A DNA stretch of 64,000 bases from Pseudomonas sp. JQ170C (GTDB taxonomy: Bacteria > Pseudomonadota > Gammaproteobacteria > Pseudomonadales > Pseudomonadaceae): positions 886,001 to 950,000 of the forward strand of contig NZ_CP141608.1 of NCBI RefSeq assembly GCF_035581345.1, read 5' to 3'. Shown in pieces: positions 56,210 through 64,000 of the stretch. How positions within the stretch are numbered: the first letter of the stretch is position 1; each line of letters starts with the position of its first letter. Position numbers and translations under genes: made by a program. The notes under the pieces were generated by a model. The model saw nothing but the letters and a program-made list of their open reading frames with translations. It was not told where the DNA came from and did not search any database.

Positions 56210-57442
56210 TCAGCTTGGCTGCTGTGGAGTCTCGTCGTGCCTGGGCAAGGCGATTGAGATGAGAGCGGCAGCCAGTACAAAACCGCTCGATACCCACAAG
56301 CAAGCCTCCAGGCCATAAGTTTGGAACACCCAGCCGGAAAGCAGGGTGCCGAGCAGTCGTCCCAGAGCGTTGGACATGTAGTAGAAGCCCACGTCCAGTG
56401 AGACCCCGTCTTCCTTGGCATAGCTAACGATCAGGTAGCTGTGCAGCGATGAATTCACGGCAAACAGCACGCCGAACAGCATCAGCCCACCAAGCAATAC
56501 CACCTGACCCGACCAGCCTGCGCTCAGCCCCAGAGCAATGAGTGCGGGCAGTCCGGCCAGCGCGATAGCCCAGGTGAAGGCTACTCGGCCGTCTGGCACA
56601 TGGCCACGCTGCTTGCCGGTGATGCTGGGGGCAAAAGACTGCACGATGCCGTAGCCGATGATCCAGGCGGCAAGAAAGCCGCCGACCAACCAGAAGTCCC
56701 AACCAAATGTGGTGCTCAGGTAGACCGGCAGCGCTACGACGAACCAGACGTCGCGAGCGCCAAAGAGAAACAATCGTGCGGCCGAGAGGATGTTGATCGC
56801 CCGGCTTTTGGACAGCATGTCGCGGAATTTTGGTTTGGCCTTGGCCTTGCCCAGGTCTTTTTTCAGCAGCAGCAAGCTGCCTATCCAGATCAATGCCAGC
56901 ACCGCCGCCATGGCCAGCACCGCCATGGAGAAGCCGAGCAGCGCGAGCAGTGCACCGCCGAGGAAGAAGCCCACGCCTTTGAGCGCGTTTTTCGAGCCGG
57001 TGAGGATGGCTACCCACTTGTAGAGGGTGCCTTGCTGGCTATCTGGCACCAAGAGCTTGATAGAGCTCTTGGCACTCATCTTGTTGAGGTCCTTGGCGAT
57101 GCCGGACAAGGCTTGGGCTGCCATCACCCAAGGCAGCGTCAGCCAGGCCGCCGGAACCGTGAGCATCAGCAAGGCCAGCACCTGCATGCCCAGGCCAATG
57201 TTCATGGTGCGATTGAGCCCCAGGCGAGCGCCGAGGTAGCCGCCCACCAGGTTGGTGATCACGCCGAAAATTTCGTAGAACAGGAACAGCGCGGCGATCT
57301 GCAGCGGCGTGTAGCCCAGCGTATGGAAGTGCAAAACCACCAACATGCGCAACGCGCCGTCGGTGAGGGTGAAGGCCCAGTAGTTGCCGGTAACCAGCAG
57401 GTACTGGCGCACTTGTGTGGACAGGGCTGACAACGCCTTCAT
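56210..57442 (-). CDS. arsJ: Organoarsenical efflux MFS transporter ArsJ
   Basis: A 410-residue MFS permease with about 12 hydrophobic helices. It exports 1-arseno-3-phosphoglycerate, the unstable product made by the neighbouring GAPDH (family knowledge). Recognisable segments are VTGNYWAFTLTDGALRMLVV, LSGIAKDLNKMSAKSSIKLL and YYMSNALGRLLGTLLSGWVF. It follows gapdh with nine bases between and ends the minus-strand ars operon. Confidence 0.93.
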   Translation of the reverse strand: MKALSALSTQVRQYLLVTGNYWAFTLTDGALRMLVVLHFHTLGYTPLQIAALFLFYEIFGVITNLVGGYLGARLGLNRTMNIGLGMQVLALLMLTVPAAWLTLPWVMAAQALSGIAKDLNKMSAKSSIKLLVPDSQQGTLYKWVAILTGSKNALKGVGFFLGGALLALLGFSMAVLAMAAVLALIWIGSLLLLKKDLGKAKAKPKFRDMLSKSRAINILSAARLFLFGARDVWFVVALPVYLSTTFGWDFWLVGGFLAAWIIGYGIVQSFAPSITGKQRGHVPDGRVAFTWAIALAGLPALIALGLSAGWSGQVVLLGGLMLFGVLFAVNSSLHSYLIVSYAKEDGVSLDVGFYYMSNALGRLLGTLLSGWVFQTYGLEACLWVSSGFVLAAALISIALPRHDETPQQPS

Positions 57443-57451
57443 GATCGCCGT

Positions 57452-58456
57452 TTACTCCGCCGCGCCGACCAGTCGGGCCAGCTCCGCTGCACGATTGGCG
57501 TAGCCCCACTCGTTGTCGTACCAGGCGTAGATTTTTACCTGGGTACCATTGACCACCAGGGTCGACAGCGCATCGATGATCGAAGACCGCGGATCGGTGC
57601 GGTAGTCGATGGACACCAGTGGGCGTTCTTCGTAACCCAAGATGTCCTTCAACGGGCCTTCGGCAGCCGCCTTCAGCAGCAAGTTGACCTCTTCAGCCGT
57701 AGTTTCACGCGCCACTTCGAACACGCAGTCGGTCAGCGAGGCGTTGGCCAGCGGTACGCGCACGGCGTGACCATTCAGCTTGCCGCGCAGTTCGGGGAAA
57801 ATCTCGGCGATCGCTGTGGCCGAACCGGTGGTGGTCGGGATCAGGCTCATGCCTGAGGCACGGGCGCGGCGCAGGTCCTTGTGCGGGGTATCGAGGATGC
57901 TCTGGGTATTGGTCAGGTCGTGGATGGTGGTGATCGAGCCGTGGCGGATGCCCAGGTTCTCGTGAATCACTTTGACCACCGGAGCCAGGCAGTTGGTGGT
58001 GCAGGAAGCGGCGGTGACAATGCGGTGCTGGGCCGGGTCGAACAGGTGCTGGTTTACGCCCATCACCACGTTCAGCGCGCCTTTTTCCTTCACCGGGGCA
58101 CAGACCACCACGCGTTTGACGCCCTGATCCAGGTAGGCCTGGAGCACGGCTACCGACTTCATCTTGCCGCTGGCCTCGATGACCAGGTCGCAGCCCGACC
58201 AGTCGGTGTCGGCGATGGTCTTGTTCGCTGTGACCTTGATGCGTTTGCCATCGATCACCACCGAGTCGCCTTCTGCACCTGCTTCGCGTTGCCAGCGTCC
58301 GTGGATCGAGTCGAAGTTGATCAGGTGGGCGTGGGTCTCAGCGTCCCCGGCCGCGTCATTGATCTGTACGAATTCGAATTCCGGCCAGTCCCAGGACGCG
58401 CGCAGCGCCAAGCGACCGATACGTCCAAACCCATTGATGCCTACTTTGATTGCCAT
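57452..58456 (-). CDS. ArsJ-associated glyceraldehyde-3-phosphate dehydrogenase
   Basis: A 334-residue GAPDH that uses arsenate in place of phosphate to form 1-arseno-3-phosphoglycerate for ArsJ export. The NAD fold starts [16 protein letters not shown], and the active-site cysteine is in [14 protein letters not shown]. The start at 58456 begins [11 protein letters not shown]; the upstream part of the frame is not family-like. The gene lies directly before arsJ, which distinguishes it from a glycolytic GAPDH. Confidence 0.93.
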   Translation of the reverse strand: MAIKVGINGFGRIGRLALRASWDWPEFEFVQINDAAGDAETHAHLINFDSIHGRWQREAGAEGDSVVIDGKRIKVTANKTIADTDWSGCDLVIEASGKMKSVAVLQAYLDQGVKRVVVCAPVKEKGALNVVMGVNQHLFDPAQHRIVTAASCTTNCLAPVVKVIHENLGIRHGSITTIHDLTNTQSILDTPHKDLRRARASGMSLIPTTTGSATAIAEIFPELRGKLNGHAVRVPLANASLTDCVFEVARETTAEEVNLLLKAAAEGPLKDILGYEERPLVSIDYRTDPRSSIIDALSTLVVNGTQVKIYAWYDNEWGYANRAAELARLVGAAE

Positions 58457-58488
58457 TTTCTTGTTCTCGAGTCGCGGTTCGCGAGCGG

Positions 58489-58992
58489 TCAGAGGGTATT
58501 GGTGAACTGATTGATGTAGTTGACGTGTGCAGGGTTTTGAATCGCTCGCGGGCGCAGGGCCTGAACCTGAGCGATGGCCTCGTGCACAGGGATACCGCAC
58601 TCGATCATCAGGCGGGCTGCGAACAAGCCGGTACGACCCGAGCCACCCTTGCAGTGAATAGCGATCGATTTGCCAGCCATCACCAGCTCTTTTAGGCGCT
58701 CCCGATGGGTTTCCCAGGCGACAGCAAAGGGCTCACCGGGAGCCTGATCATCCTCCACCGGCAGGTGGAACCATTCGAGGCCCAACAGCTGGCATTCCTC
58801 AGGCAGTAGATCGACCTCGTTCTGCAGCAACTCTTCATCCGGCATCAGGGTTACCAGTGCGCTCGCGCCGGCATCGCGCAGTGTTGCCAGAGCCTGGGAG
58901 ACCGACGTGTCCTTGGTACCAGGGCACGGGGTGAAGATTAGTTGGCCGATCAACTGTGGAGTAGTCAGCACGGAATACGGGTGCAGTTGCAT
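58489..58992 (-). CDS. Dual-specificity-type protein phosphatase in the ars operon
   Basis: A 167-residue cysteine phosphatase. The signature is [18 protein letters not shown] (C-x5-R), with a conserved Asp in [11 protein letters not shown] that may be the general acid. Such phosphatases recur between arsH and gapdh in Pseudomonas ars operons. The function in arsenic resistance is not established. The ATG at 58992 starts MQLHPYSV; a TTG two codons upstream is less likely. Confidence 0.82.
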   Translation of the reverse strand: MQLHPYSVLTTPQLIGQLIFTPCPGTKDTSVSQALATLRDAGASALVTLMPDEELLQNEVDLLPEECQLLGLEWFHLPVEDDQAPGEPFAVAWETHRERLKELVMAGKSIAIHCKGGSGRTGLFAARLMIECGIPVHEAIAQVQALRPRAIQNPAHVNYINQFTNTL

Positions 58993-59003
58993 GCTCAAAA
59001 GCC

Positions 59004-59720
59004 TCAGATGGAGCGTTGATTGACGCGTTTCGACAGTTCTTCAGCGGACTCTTTACGTTCGGAATAGCGATCAACCATGTAGTCGGCACGATCACGCAGA
59101 AGCAGGGTGAACTTCACCAGCTCCTCCATCACGTCGACGACGCGGTCATAGTACGCAGAAGGCTTCATGCGGCCCGCTTCGTCGAACTCCAGATAGGCCT
59201 TCGGCACTGACGACTGGTTAGGGATAGTGAACATGCGCATCCAGCGGCCGAGCACGCGCAGCTGGTTGACCACGTTGAACGACTGCGAGCCACCGCAGAC
59301 CTGCATCACCGCGAGGGTTTTGCCCTGCGTCGGCCGCACGGCACCCATGCTCAGCGGAATCCAGTCGATCTGCGACTTGAACACGCCGGTCATCGCACCG
59401 TGGCGTTCTGGCGAACACCAGACCATGCCTTCCGACCAGAGCACCAGGTCGCGCAGCTCTTTGACCATGGGGTGGTCGTCGGGTACGTCATCCGGCAGCG
59501 GCAGGCCGGACGGATTGAAGATCCGCGTCTCGGCGCCGAAGTGCTCCAGCAGGCGAGCCGCTTCCTCAGTCAGAAGGCGGCTGAAAGAGCGTTCGCGGGT
59601 CGATCCATACAACAGCAGGATGCGCGGTTTGTGAGTGGACTGCTGCTCGATCGCCAGCTTTTCGGAGGACGGCAGATCGATCAGTTCACTGTCGATGTTG
59701 GGGATATGGTGTTCGGTCAT
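59004..59720 (-). CDS. arsH: Organoarsenical oxidase ArsH
   Basis: A 238-residue NADPH-dependent FMN protein that oxidises trivalent methylated arsenicals to the less toxic pentavalent forms. The flavin phosphate loop is [13 protein letters not shown], with [18 protein letters not shown] and [19 protein letters not shown] in the core. The ATG at 59720 is just after acr3 (four bases between). It is a typical length for the family. Confidence 0.95.
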   Translation of the reverse strand: MTEHHIPNIDSELIDLPSSEKLAIEQQSTHKPRILLLYGSTRERSFSRLLTEEAARLLEHFGAETRIFNPSGLPLPDDVPDDHPMVKELRDLVLWSEGMVWCSPERHGAMTGVFKSQIDWIPLSMGAVRPTQGKTLAVMQVCGGSQSFNVVNQLRVLGRWMRMFTIPNQSSVPKAYLEFDEAGRMKPSAYYDRVVDVMEELVKFTLLLRDRADYMVDRYSERKESAEELSKRVNQRSI

Positions 59721-59724
59721 GATT

Positions 59725-60786
59725 TCACTCCTGGGACAAGGCACCAGATGGCTGATCGAACCAGCGACGCTTGAGCCACAAGGCAACGCCAACTAGAGAG
59801 ATCAGTACCGGTACTTCCACCAAAGGCCCGATGACGGTGGCAAAGGCTACCGGCGAGGCAAGGCCGAAAGTGGCAATGGCCACGGCAATGGCCAGTTCGA
59901 AGTTGTTACTGGCAGCGGTAAATGCCAGCGCAGTGGTGCGTGGGTAGTCGGCTTCCAGCAGCTTGCCCATCCAGAAGCTGATGAAGAACATCACCACGAA
60001 GTAGATGGTCAGTGGGATGGCGATGCGCAGCACATCCAGAGGCAGTTGCAGCACCATGTCGCCTTTCAGGCTGAACATGGCGACGATGGTCAGCAGCAAC
60101 GCTACGAGCGTCAGCGGGCTGATCTTCGGAATGAAGCGCTCCTCGTACCACGCGGAGCCCTTACGGCTGATCAGGATCTTGCGGGTCAGGAAGCCAGCCA
60201 GGAATGGGATACCCAGATAGATCAGTACCGATTGGGCAATTTCGAGGAAGCTGGTTTCGATGACGCTACCTTCCAGGCCGAACAGCGGCGGCAGAAGGCC
60301 CAGGAAGATCCAGGCATACACGCTGAAGAACAGGATCTGGAAAATGCTGTTGAAGGCGACCAAGCCAGCAACGTACTGGTTGTTGCCGCCCGCGATCTGG
60401 TTCCACACCAGCACCATGGCGATGCAGCGTGCCAAGCCGATGAGGATCAGGCCGGTCATGTACTCGGGCTTGTCGGAGAGGAATACGACAGCCAGCCCGA
60501 ACATCAGCACCGGGCCAATCACCCAGTTCTGAATCAGCGACAAGGCGAGGATGCGCTTGTCTTTGAAGACCTGTGGCAGCTCCTCGTATTTCACCTTCGC
60601 CAATGGCGGGTACATCATGACGATCAGGCCAATGGCAATGGGGATGTTTGTCGAGCCAACCGACAGGCTGTTCAGCCATGCAGGCAGTCCCTGGAAGAGA
60701 CTGCCGAGGCCAATGCCAAGGCCCATGGCCAAAAAGATCCAGACCGTTAGGTAGCGATCGAGGAATGAAAGGCGGCTCTTGCTCAT
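59725..60786 (-). CDS. acr3: Arsenite efflux permease Acr3
   Basis: A 353-residue membrane protein with ten hydrophobic helices that exports arsenite by the proton gradient. The conserved cysteine in TM4 is in [20 protein letters not shown], and the TM9 region has [20 protein letters not shown]. It lies between arsC and arsH in the operon. Often named arsB in Pseudomonas, but it belongs to the ACR3 family. Confidence 0.95.
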   Translation of the reverse strand: MSKSRLSFLDRYLTVWIFLAMGLGIGLGSLFQGLPAWLNSLSVGSTNIPIAIGLIVMMYPPLAKVKYEELPQVFKDKRILALSLIQNWVIGPVLMFGLAVVFLSDKPEYMTGLILIGLARCIAMVLVWNQIAGGNNQYVAGLVAFNSIFQILFFSVYAWIFLGLLPPLFGLEGSVIETSFLEIAQSVLIYLGIPFLAGFLTRKILISRKGSAWYEERFIPKISPLTLVALLLTIVAMFSLKGDMVLQLPLDVLRIAIPLTIYFVVMFFISFWMGKLLEADYPRTTALAFTAASNNFELAIAVAIATFGLASPVAFATVIGPLVEVPVLISLVGVALWLKRRWFDQPSGALSQE

Positions 60787-60804
60787 GGTGAATCTCCCTT
60801 AACG

Positions 60805-61275
60805 TCAGAGCGTTCCGATGCGCGCCAGCTCGGCCTTGAGCTGGGCGGCATCCAGTTGTTCGAAAGGCAATGCGAGAAATGCCGTAATGCGGCGCTTGAT
60901 GTGTTCAAGCGTGGCGTCGAAAGCCTCGTCCAGTTCGGCGGCACTACCTTGCAGGTCCGACGGATCGGAAAGCCCCCAATGAGCTTTTACTGCCGGCCCG
61001 AAGAACACGGGGCATGCTTCGCCAGCGGCCTTGTCGCAGACGGTGATGACAAAATCCGGGGCTAACTCGGCGTGTGAATCACTGGACTTGCTGCTGAGAC
61101 CATCGGTGGAAATACCGGCGCGCTGCAACGCGGCGATGGACAACGGATGTACCTCGCCCTTGGGCTGGCTGCCGGCGCTGAAGGCCTTCATACCGGTCGG
61201 GGCCAGGTGGTTGAACATGGCTTCGGACAGGATGCTGCGGCAGCTATTGGCGGTGCAGAGGAACAGAGCTTTCAT
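60805..61275 (-). CDS. arsC: Arsenate reductase (low-molecular-weight phosphatase fold)
   Basis: A 156-residue arsenate reductase of the LMW-PTPase type. The catalytic loop is CTANSCRS (C-x5-R), and the two resolving cysteines are in VCDKAAGEACPVFF, indicating thioredoxin coupling. It reduces arsenate to arsenite for Acr3. The spacing of the last two cysteines is one residue longer than in arsC2 of the same operon. The C-terminal tail continues about 20 residues beyond the usual fold. Confidence 0.93.
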   Translation of the reverse strand: MKALFLCTANSCRSILSEAMFNHLAPTGMKAFSAGSQPKGEVHPLSIAALQRAGISTDGLSSKSSDSHAELAPDFVITVCDKAAGEACPVFFGPAVKAHWGLSDPSDLQGSAAELDEAFDATLEHIKRRITAFLALPFEQLDAAQLKAELARIGTL

Positions 61276-61294
61276 CGGCTTTTCTCGGCAGTGA

Positions 61295-61651
61295 TCAGCA
61301 GCAGGAGGCCACGCGCTGTGGGCGGCCACCCATGGTGTCCAGTCGTTTGGAGCTGGTACTCAGCCATTCGTGATTGGCCTCCAGCGTCGTTGCCAAGACC
61401 TCGCGTACCCAGGCGGGCAGTTCGGGATGTAGCCGGTAGTAAACCCATTGACCCTGCCGGCGGTCTTCCAGCAGGTCACACGTACGCAATTGCGCTAGGT
61501 GGCGGGAAACCTTGGGCTGGCTTTCTTCCAGCGCACAGGTCAGTTCACAGACGCAGAGCTCTTCCTCGCGAGCGATCAGCAACATCATCCGAATGCGTGT
61601 CTCGTCGGCGAGGCATTTGAAAACCTTGGTAGGGGTCAGCGAGTCAGTCAT
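61295..61651 (-). CDS. arsR: Arsenite-responsive repressor ArsR
   Basis: A 118-residue SmtB/ArsR winged-helix repressor. Arsenite-binding cysteines are Cys33 and Cys35 (ELCVCELTC), followed by the recognition helix SQPKVSRHLAQLR. It lies second in the operon, with 8 bases after arsC2 and 19 before arsC, so it controls its own transcript. The C-terminus has a CC pair (VASCC). Confidence 0.94.
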   Translation of the reverse strand: MTDSLTPTKVFKCLADETRIRMMLLIAREEELCVCELTCALEESQPKVSRHLAQLRTCDLLEDRRQGQWVYYRLHPELPAWVREVLATTLEANHEWLSTSSKRLDTMGGRPQRVASCC

Positions 61652-61659
61652 AGCGGTTC

Positions 61660-62073
61660 TCAGTGTTTGGTTTTCACGAGGACGAACATCTTGATGCGTT
61701 CATGAATCTCGTGAAGCGTGTGGCGGAAGGCGTCGTGTTTGTCGCTGGTGACAGGGTCTTCGAAGCTCCATACCAGCTGCTCGCCAAAAGCCGGAAGCGC
61801 TTGGCATTCCTGGGCGGCCTTGTCACAGAGGGTAATGACGTAGTCGAAGTGTTCACTGGCGAACTCGTCGATGGATTTGCTACGCAGGGCGCTGGAGTCG
61901 ATGGCGAGGTGCTCAAGGGCGGCATAGGTTCGCGGGTCGACTACGCCAGGCTGAGTGCCTGCGCTGAAAGCTTCGAAGCGCACAGGGTCTGTGTGCCGGA
62001 GCAATGCTTCGGCGAGCTGGGAGCGAGCAGCGTTGGCGGTGCAAACAAACAGGACGCGGATCTTGCCAGTCAT
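61660..62073 (-). CDS. Second arsenate reductase-like protein, LMW-PTPase fold
   Basis: A 137-residue thioredoxin-coupled ArsC. The loop is CTANAARSQLAEALL (C-x5-R) and the resolving pair is LCDKAAQEC, the six-residue spacing of classic S. aureus ArsC. It is the first gene of the minus-strand ars operon and differs clearly in sequence from the arsC two genes later. The ATG at 62073 starts MTGKIRVLFV. Confidence 0.9.
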   Translation of the reverse strand: MTGKIRVLFVCTANAARSQLAEALLRHTDPVRFEAFSAGTQPGVVDPRTYAALEHLAIDSSALRSKSIDEFASEHFDYVITLCDKAAQECQALPAFGEQLVWSFEDPVTSDKHDAFRHTLHEIHERIKMFVLVKTKH

Positions 62074-62152
62074 CACTAGATGCTCTGCTAATATATGGTT
62101 TTTCAAATATACGCTTTTCCAAATGTATCGCAAGCTTGTGATGATGGGTGGC

Positions 62153-62182
62153 TTTACATGTGCGTCTTCATGCACATATATT
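62153..62182 (+). promoter_or_regulatory. Promoter and operator of the second ArsR gene
   Basis: TTTACA (62153-62158) and TATATT (62177-62182) are 18 bases apart. A perfect inverted repeat ATGTGC-N8-GCACAT (62158-62177) fills the spacer, as expected for a repressor. Initiation would fall at or next to the ATG at 62189, and no ribosome site is visible, so the message may be leaderless. An AT-rich imperfect palindrome at about 62085-62118 probably serves the opposite operon. Confidence 0.6.
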
Positions 62183-62188
62183 GCTCTC

Positions 62189-62527
62189 ATGACGACTACT
62201 GACAATCTCCGCGCCCAAGCCATCGATGCTGCCATTGAGTCGCTGGATGAAGCCTTCTTCAAAGCTCTCTGCGAACCCTCTAGGGTCGCGGTGTTCAAGC
62301 GCGTGCTTCAGTTAGGGAGGGCGGATGTCGGCGAAATAGCCAAAGCTTTGCCGCAGGAGCGCTCTGTGATCTCAAGGCACTTACAGGTGCTGCACGACGC
62401 TCACATCGTGAAAGCCACCAAAGTGGGCAGACAGGTTTTCTATGAAGTGAATGGCGGGGCGATCGTCGAGCGTTTGGAGGGCCTCCTCCAGCGAACCAAG
62501 GGTCTGGTTTCGCTGTGCTGCCCGTAG
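62189..62527 (+). CDS. ArsR-family regulator of the arsO-like gene
   Basis: A 112-residue winged-helix repressor (EAFFKALCEPSRVAVFKRVL, ERSVISRHLQVLHDAHIVKA). It lacks the CVC motif of the main ArsR. Candidate arsenic ligands are Cys28 (ALCEPSR) and the C-terminal pair in SLCCP. It is divergent from arsC2 and followed by the flavoprotein gene. The same operator sequence lies before this gene and before the flavoprotein gene, so it probably regulates both. Confidence 0.88.
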   Translation: MTTTDNLRAQAIDAAIESLDEAFFKALCEPSRVAVFKRVLQLGRADVGEIAKALPQERSVISRHLQVLHDAHIVKATKVGRQVFYEVNGGAIVERLEGLLQRTKGLVSLCCP

Positions 62528-62548
62528 CGTGGCTTTTTTTCTCTTGAT

Positions 62549-62568
62549 ATATGCATGAGTGTGCACAT
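62549..62568 (+). promoter_or_regulatory. Second operator copy before the flavoprotein gene
   Basis: ATATGC-N8-GCACAT ends directly before the ATG at 62569. It has the same arm length and spacing as the operator at 62158-62177, with one changed base in the left arm. TTGATA (62544-62549) precedes it. Confidence 0.6.
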
Positions 62569-63660
62569 ATGAATGAATTGAGTCGTACTTTGGATGTGGT
62601 TGTCATTGGGGGAGGCCAAGCAGGTTTGGCGCTTGGTTGGCACTTGCAGCATCACGGCTTGGATTTTCTCATCATTGATGAGCAGATACGCCCAGGCGGA
62701 AACTGGCGTAACTACTACGACAGCCTGCAGCTGTTCTCACCGGCTGAACACTCAGCGCTGCCGGGGCTGCCGTTTCCTGGTGACCCCAAGAGCTATCCGC
62801 TACGGGACGAGGTGGTGAAGTACTTGGAGGCCTACGCTGCCGAGTTTCGACTGCCTTTTCAGGGCGGCATCCGAGTGGTGGGCGTAGCGCAGAAGGAAAA
62901 GGTGTTTGAGGTTCGCTGCGACACCGGAGCGATCCTCACCGCACGTTCTGTGGTCGTAGCATCGGGAGGATTTAGCCGGCCGTTCACGCCCAGCGTTCCT
63001 GGGTTGGAGGGCTTCTCAGGGACATGTCTGCATATCTCAGCATATCGAACGCCAGAGCCCTTTACTGGCCAGCGCGTCGTAGTGGTTGGAGCCGCGAACT
63101 CAGCTGTCCAGATCGCTTATGAGCTTGCAGGCGTCGCCGAGGTAGTGCTGGCAACCCGCGAGAAAATCCGTTTCTTCCCGCAGCGAATCCTCGGGCTCGA
63201 TTTTCATGCTTGGCTGAAATTCACCAGGCTGGAGCAAACACGATGGTTGAGTGACCAGAGCACTCCCGTGCTCGACACTGGCAAGTACCGGAAGGCCCTC
63301 AACGCCGGTCGATTCCGGCGTAGGGCAATGTTCCAGCAAGTGCTATCCGATGCTGTTGTCTGGCCGGACAGAAGCACGACCCAAGTCGATGCGCTGATCT
63401 TTGCGACGGGCTTCCAGCCAAACCTTGATTTCCTGTCAGGCCTCCCGGTCGCAGACCGGAGTGGACGTGTGCTGCAACACAACGGTGTAGCCAGCAAGGT
63501 GCCTGGCTTGTACTTCGTAGGCTTGCCGAAGCAACGTAACTTCGCCTCGGCAACACTCAGGGGCGTGGGTGCTGACGCCAGTTACCTAATGCCTCGACTG
63601 CTTCATCATCTGGGCAAGGATTACCCGTCTCAGCTATCAGCTTCACCCCGCCAAGCCTGA
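62569..63660 (+). CDS. Flavin-dependent monooxygenase-like oxidoreductase (arsenic locus)
   Basis: A 363-residue FAD/NAD(P)H protein. The FAD site is VVVIGGGQAGLALGWHL and the NAD(P)H site VVVVGAANSAVQIAYELA, with ATGFQPNLDF before the C-terminal domain. It belongs to the group often called ArsO near arsenic genes; its substrate is not established. It follows the second ArsR gene and converges on the BASS transporter. The sequence differs from the ArsO remnant at 55.8 kb. Confidence 0.87.
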   Translation: MNELSRTLDVVVIGGGQAGLALGWHLQHHGLDFLIIDEQIRPGGNWRNYYDSLQLFSPAEHSALPGLPFPGDPKSYPLRDEVVKYLEAYAAEFRLPFQGGIRVVGVAQKEKVFEVRCDTGAILTARSVVVASGGFSRPFTPSVPGLEGFSGTCLHISAYRTPEPFTGQRVVVVGAANSAVQIAYELAGVAEVVLATREKIRFFPQRILGLDFHAWLKFTRLEQTRWLSDQSTPVLDTGKYRKALNAGRFRRRAMFQQVLSDAVVWPDRSTTQVDALIFATGFQPNLDFLSGLPVADRSGRVLQHNGVASKVPGLYFVGLPKQRNFASATLRGVGADASYLMPRLLHHLGKDYPSQLSASPRQA

Positions 63661-63718
63661 TCTTTGGCGGGACAACGGATCGAAACTGGAAGTTGCAGAC
63701 GCCTGTTTCGTGACGCAG

Positions 63719-64000
63719 TCAGCGACTGAGCGACGCTGTGGTCGTCGATCGATCCCGGCAAAGGAGCGATGGAATCGCTCGAACATAGATCAACTCGAAA
63801 ACCAGCTCAACGAGGGTCTGGGTGATGACTGCGGCGGCAGCGAGTCCGCGCAGTTCTTCGGGCAAGGCCAGGGCGAGCGGCAGGACCACCAGCGAATTGC
63901 GCGTCGAGGTACTGAATGTCACCGCCCTGGCCGCTCCGACGGGCAGTTTAAACATCTTCGCGACCAAGGCGCCGATCATCGGGGCCAGGAAAGCGAAGGC
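63719..64000 (-). CDS. BASS-family arsenic resistance transporter (5' part outside window)
   Basis: The C-terminal 93 codons of a membrane protein whose frame is open to the window end. The segment AFAFLAPMIGALVAK, then STRNSLVVLPLALALPEEL, matches the last helices of bile-acid:sodium symporter-like arsenic resistance proteins. It would export arsenite or a derivative. It converges on the flavoprotein gene. The upstream part is not in the window, so its start cannot be given. Confidence 0.8.
   Translation of the reverse strand, partial: AFAFLAPMIGALVAKMFKLPVGAARAVTFSTSTRNSLVVLPLALALPEELRGLAAAAVITQTLVELVFELIYVRAIPSLLCRDRSTTTASLSR

Overview
The window looks like a chromosomal segment of a fluorescent Pseudomonas, most likely of the P. 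putida group. The evidence is high GC coding, typical Pseudomonas neighbour sets (nadC/ampDE, hmgR-hmgABC, qhp/pea amine dehydrogenase, an acyltransferase next to a long pta, the TTG-started fabV) and REP palindromes with the core GCGGGC-TTGCCCCGC. The species call is inference from gene content; no 16S rRNA or tRNA gene is visible.

Layout. 1-2.4 kb: end of a quinohemoprotein amine dehydrogenase operon (radical-SAM maturase, CTQ-bearing gamma subunit, beta propeller). 2.6-5 kb: a response regulator with TPR repeats coupled to a soluble histidine kinase. 5-14.3 kb: housekeeping genes (MBL hydrolase, OmpA lipoprotein, acyltransferase, pta, slyD, glutathione peroxidase, old-yellow-enzyme reductase, glycosyltransferase), with REP pairs between transcription units. 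14.4-29.3 kb: a BdlA-like PAS-PAS-MCP, an exported M20 amidohydrolase with a divergent LysR regulator, cysZ, peroxiredoxin plus trxB, nadC, a DUF1631 protein, ampD-ampE, a membrane chemoreceptor and fabV. 29.3-34.6 kb: hydrolase, hopJ-DUF1244-folM, a monooxygenase-like membrane protein, and a probable light-sensing cluster (MerR regulator, PilZ-like protein, short LOV protein). 34.7-39.7 kb: flavodoxin, LysR with cidA/lrgB, an epoxide-hydrolase-like enzyme, an SDR and a small membrane protein. 40-46.4 kb: homogentisate pathway (hmgR divergent from hmgA-fahA-maiA, with a palindromic operator), a SirB1 protein, an amino-acid dehydrogenase and an uncalled 59-codon gene.

From about 46.4 kb the sequence changes. 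It becomes visibly more AT-rich and holds defence genes and decayed genes. In order these are an XRE regulator divergent from a two-gene module (winged-helix/coiled-coil protein plus SF2 helicase), a patch of broken genes (MFS, MbcA/ParS-type antitoxin end, a frameshifted CxxC protein), a Gabija-like GajA-GajB pair, and a convergent Shedu-like nuclease with DUF4263-type active-site residues. The XRE/helicase module is the best candidate for an undescribed system, because I cannot match it to a named one.

From 55.8 kb to the end lies an arsenic locus. A broken ArsO-family gene is followed by a minus-strand operon reading arsC2-arsR-arsC-acr3-arsH-phosphatase-gapdh-arsJ. Divergent from it are a second ArsR-type regulator and a flavoprotein monooxygenase, each preceded by the same inverted-repeat operator, and then the end of a BASS-family arsenic resistance transporter that runs off the window. 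Together they cover arsenate reduction, arsenite export, organoarsenical oxidation (ArsH) and 1-arseno-3-phosphoglycerate formation and export (GAPDH/ArsJ).
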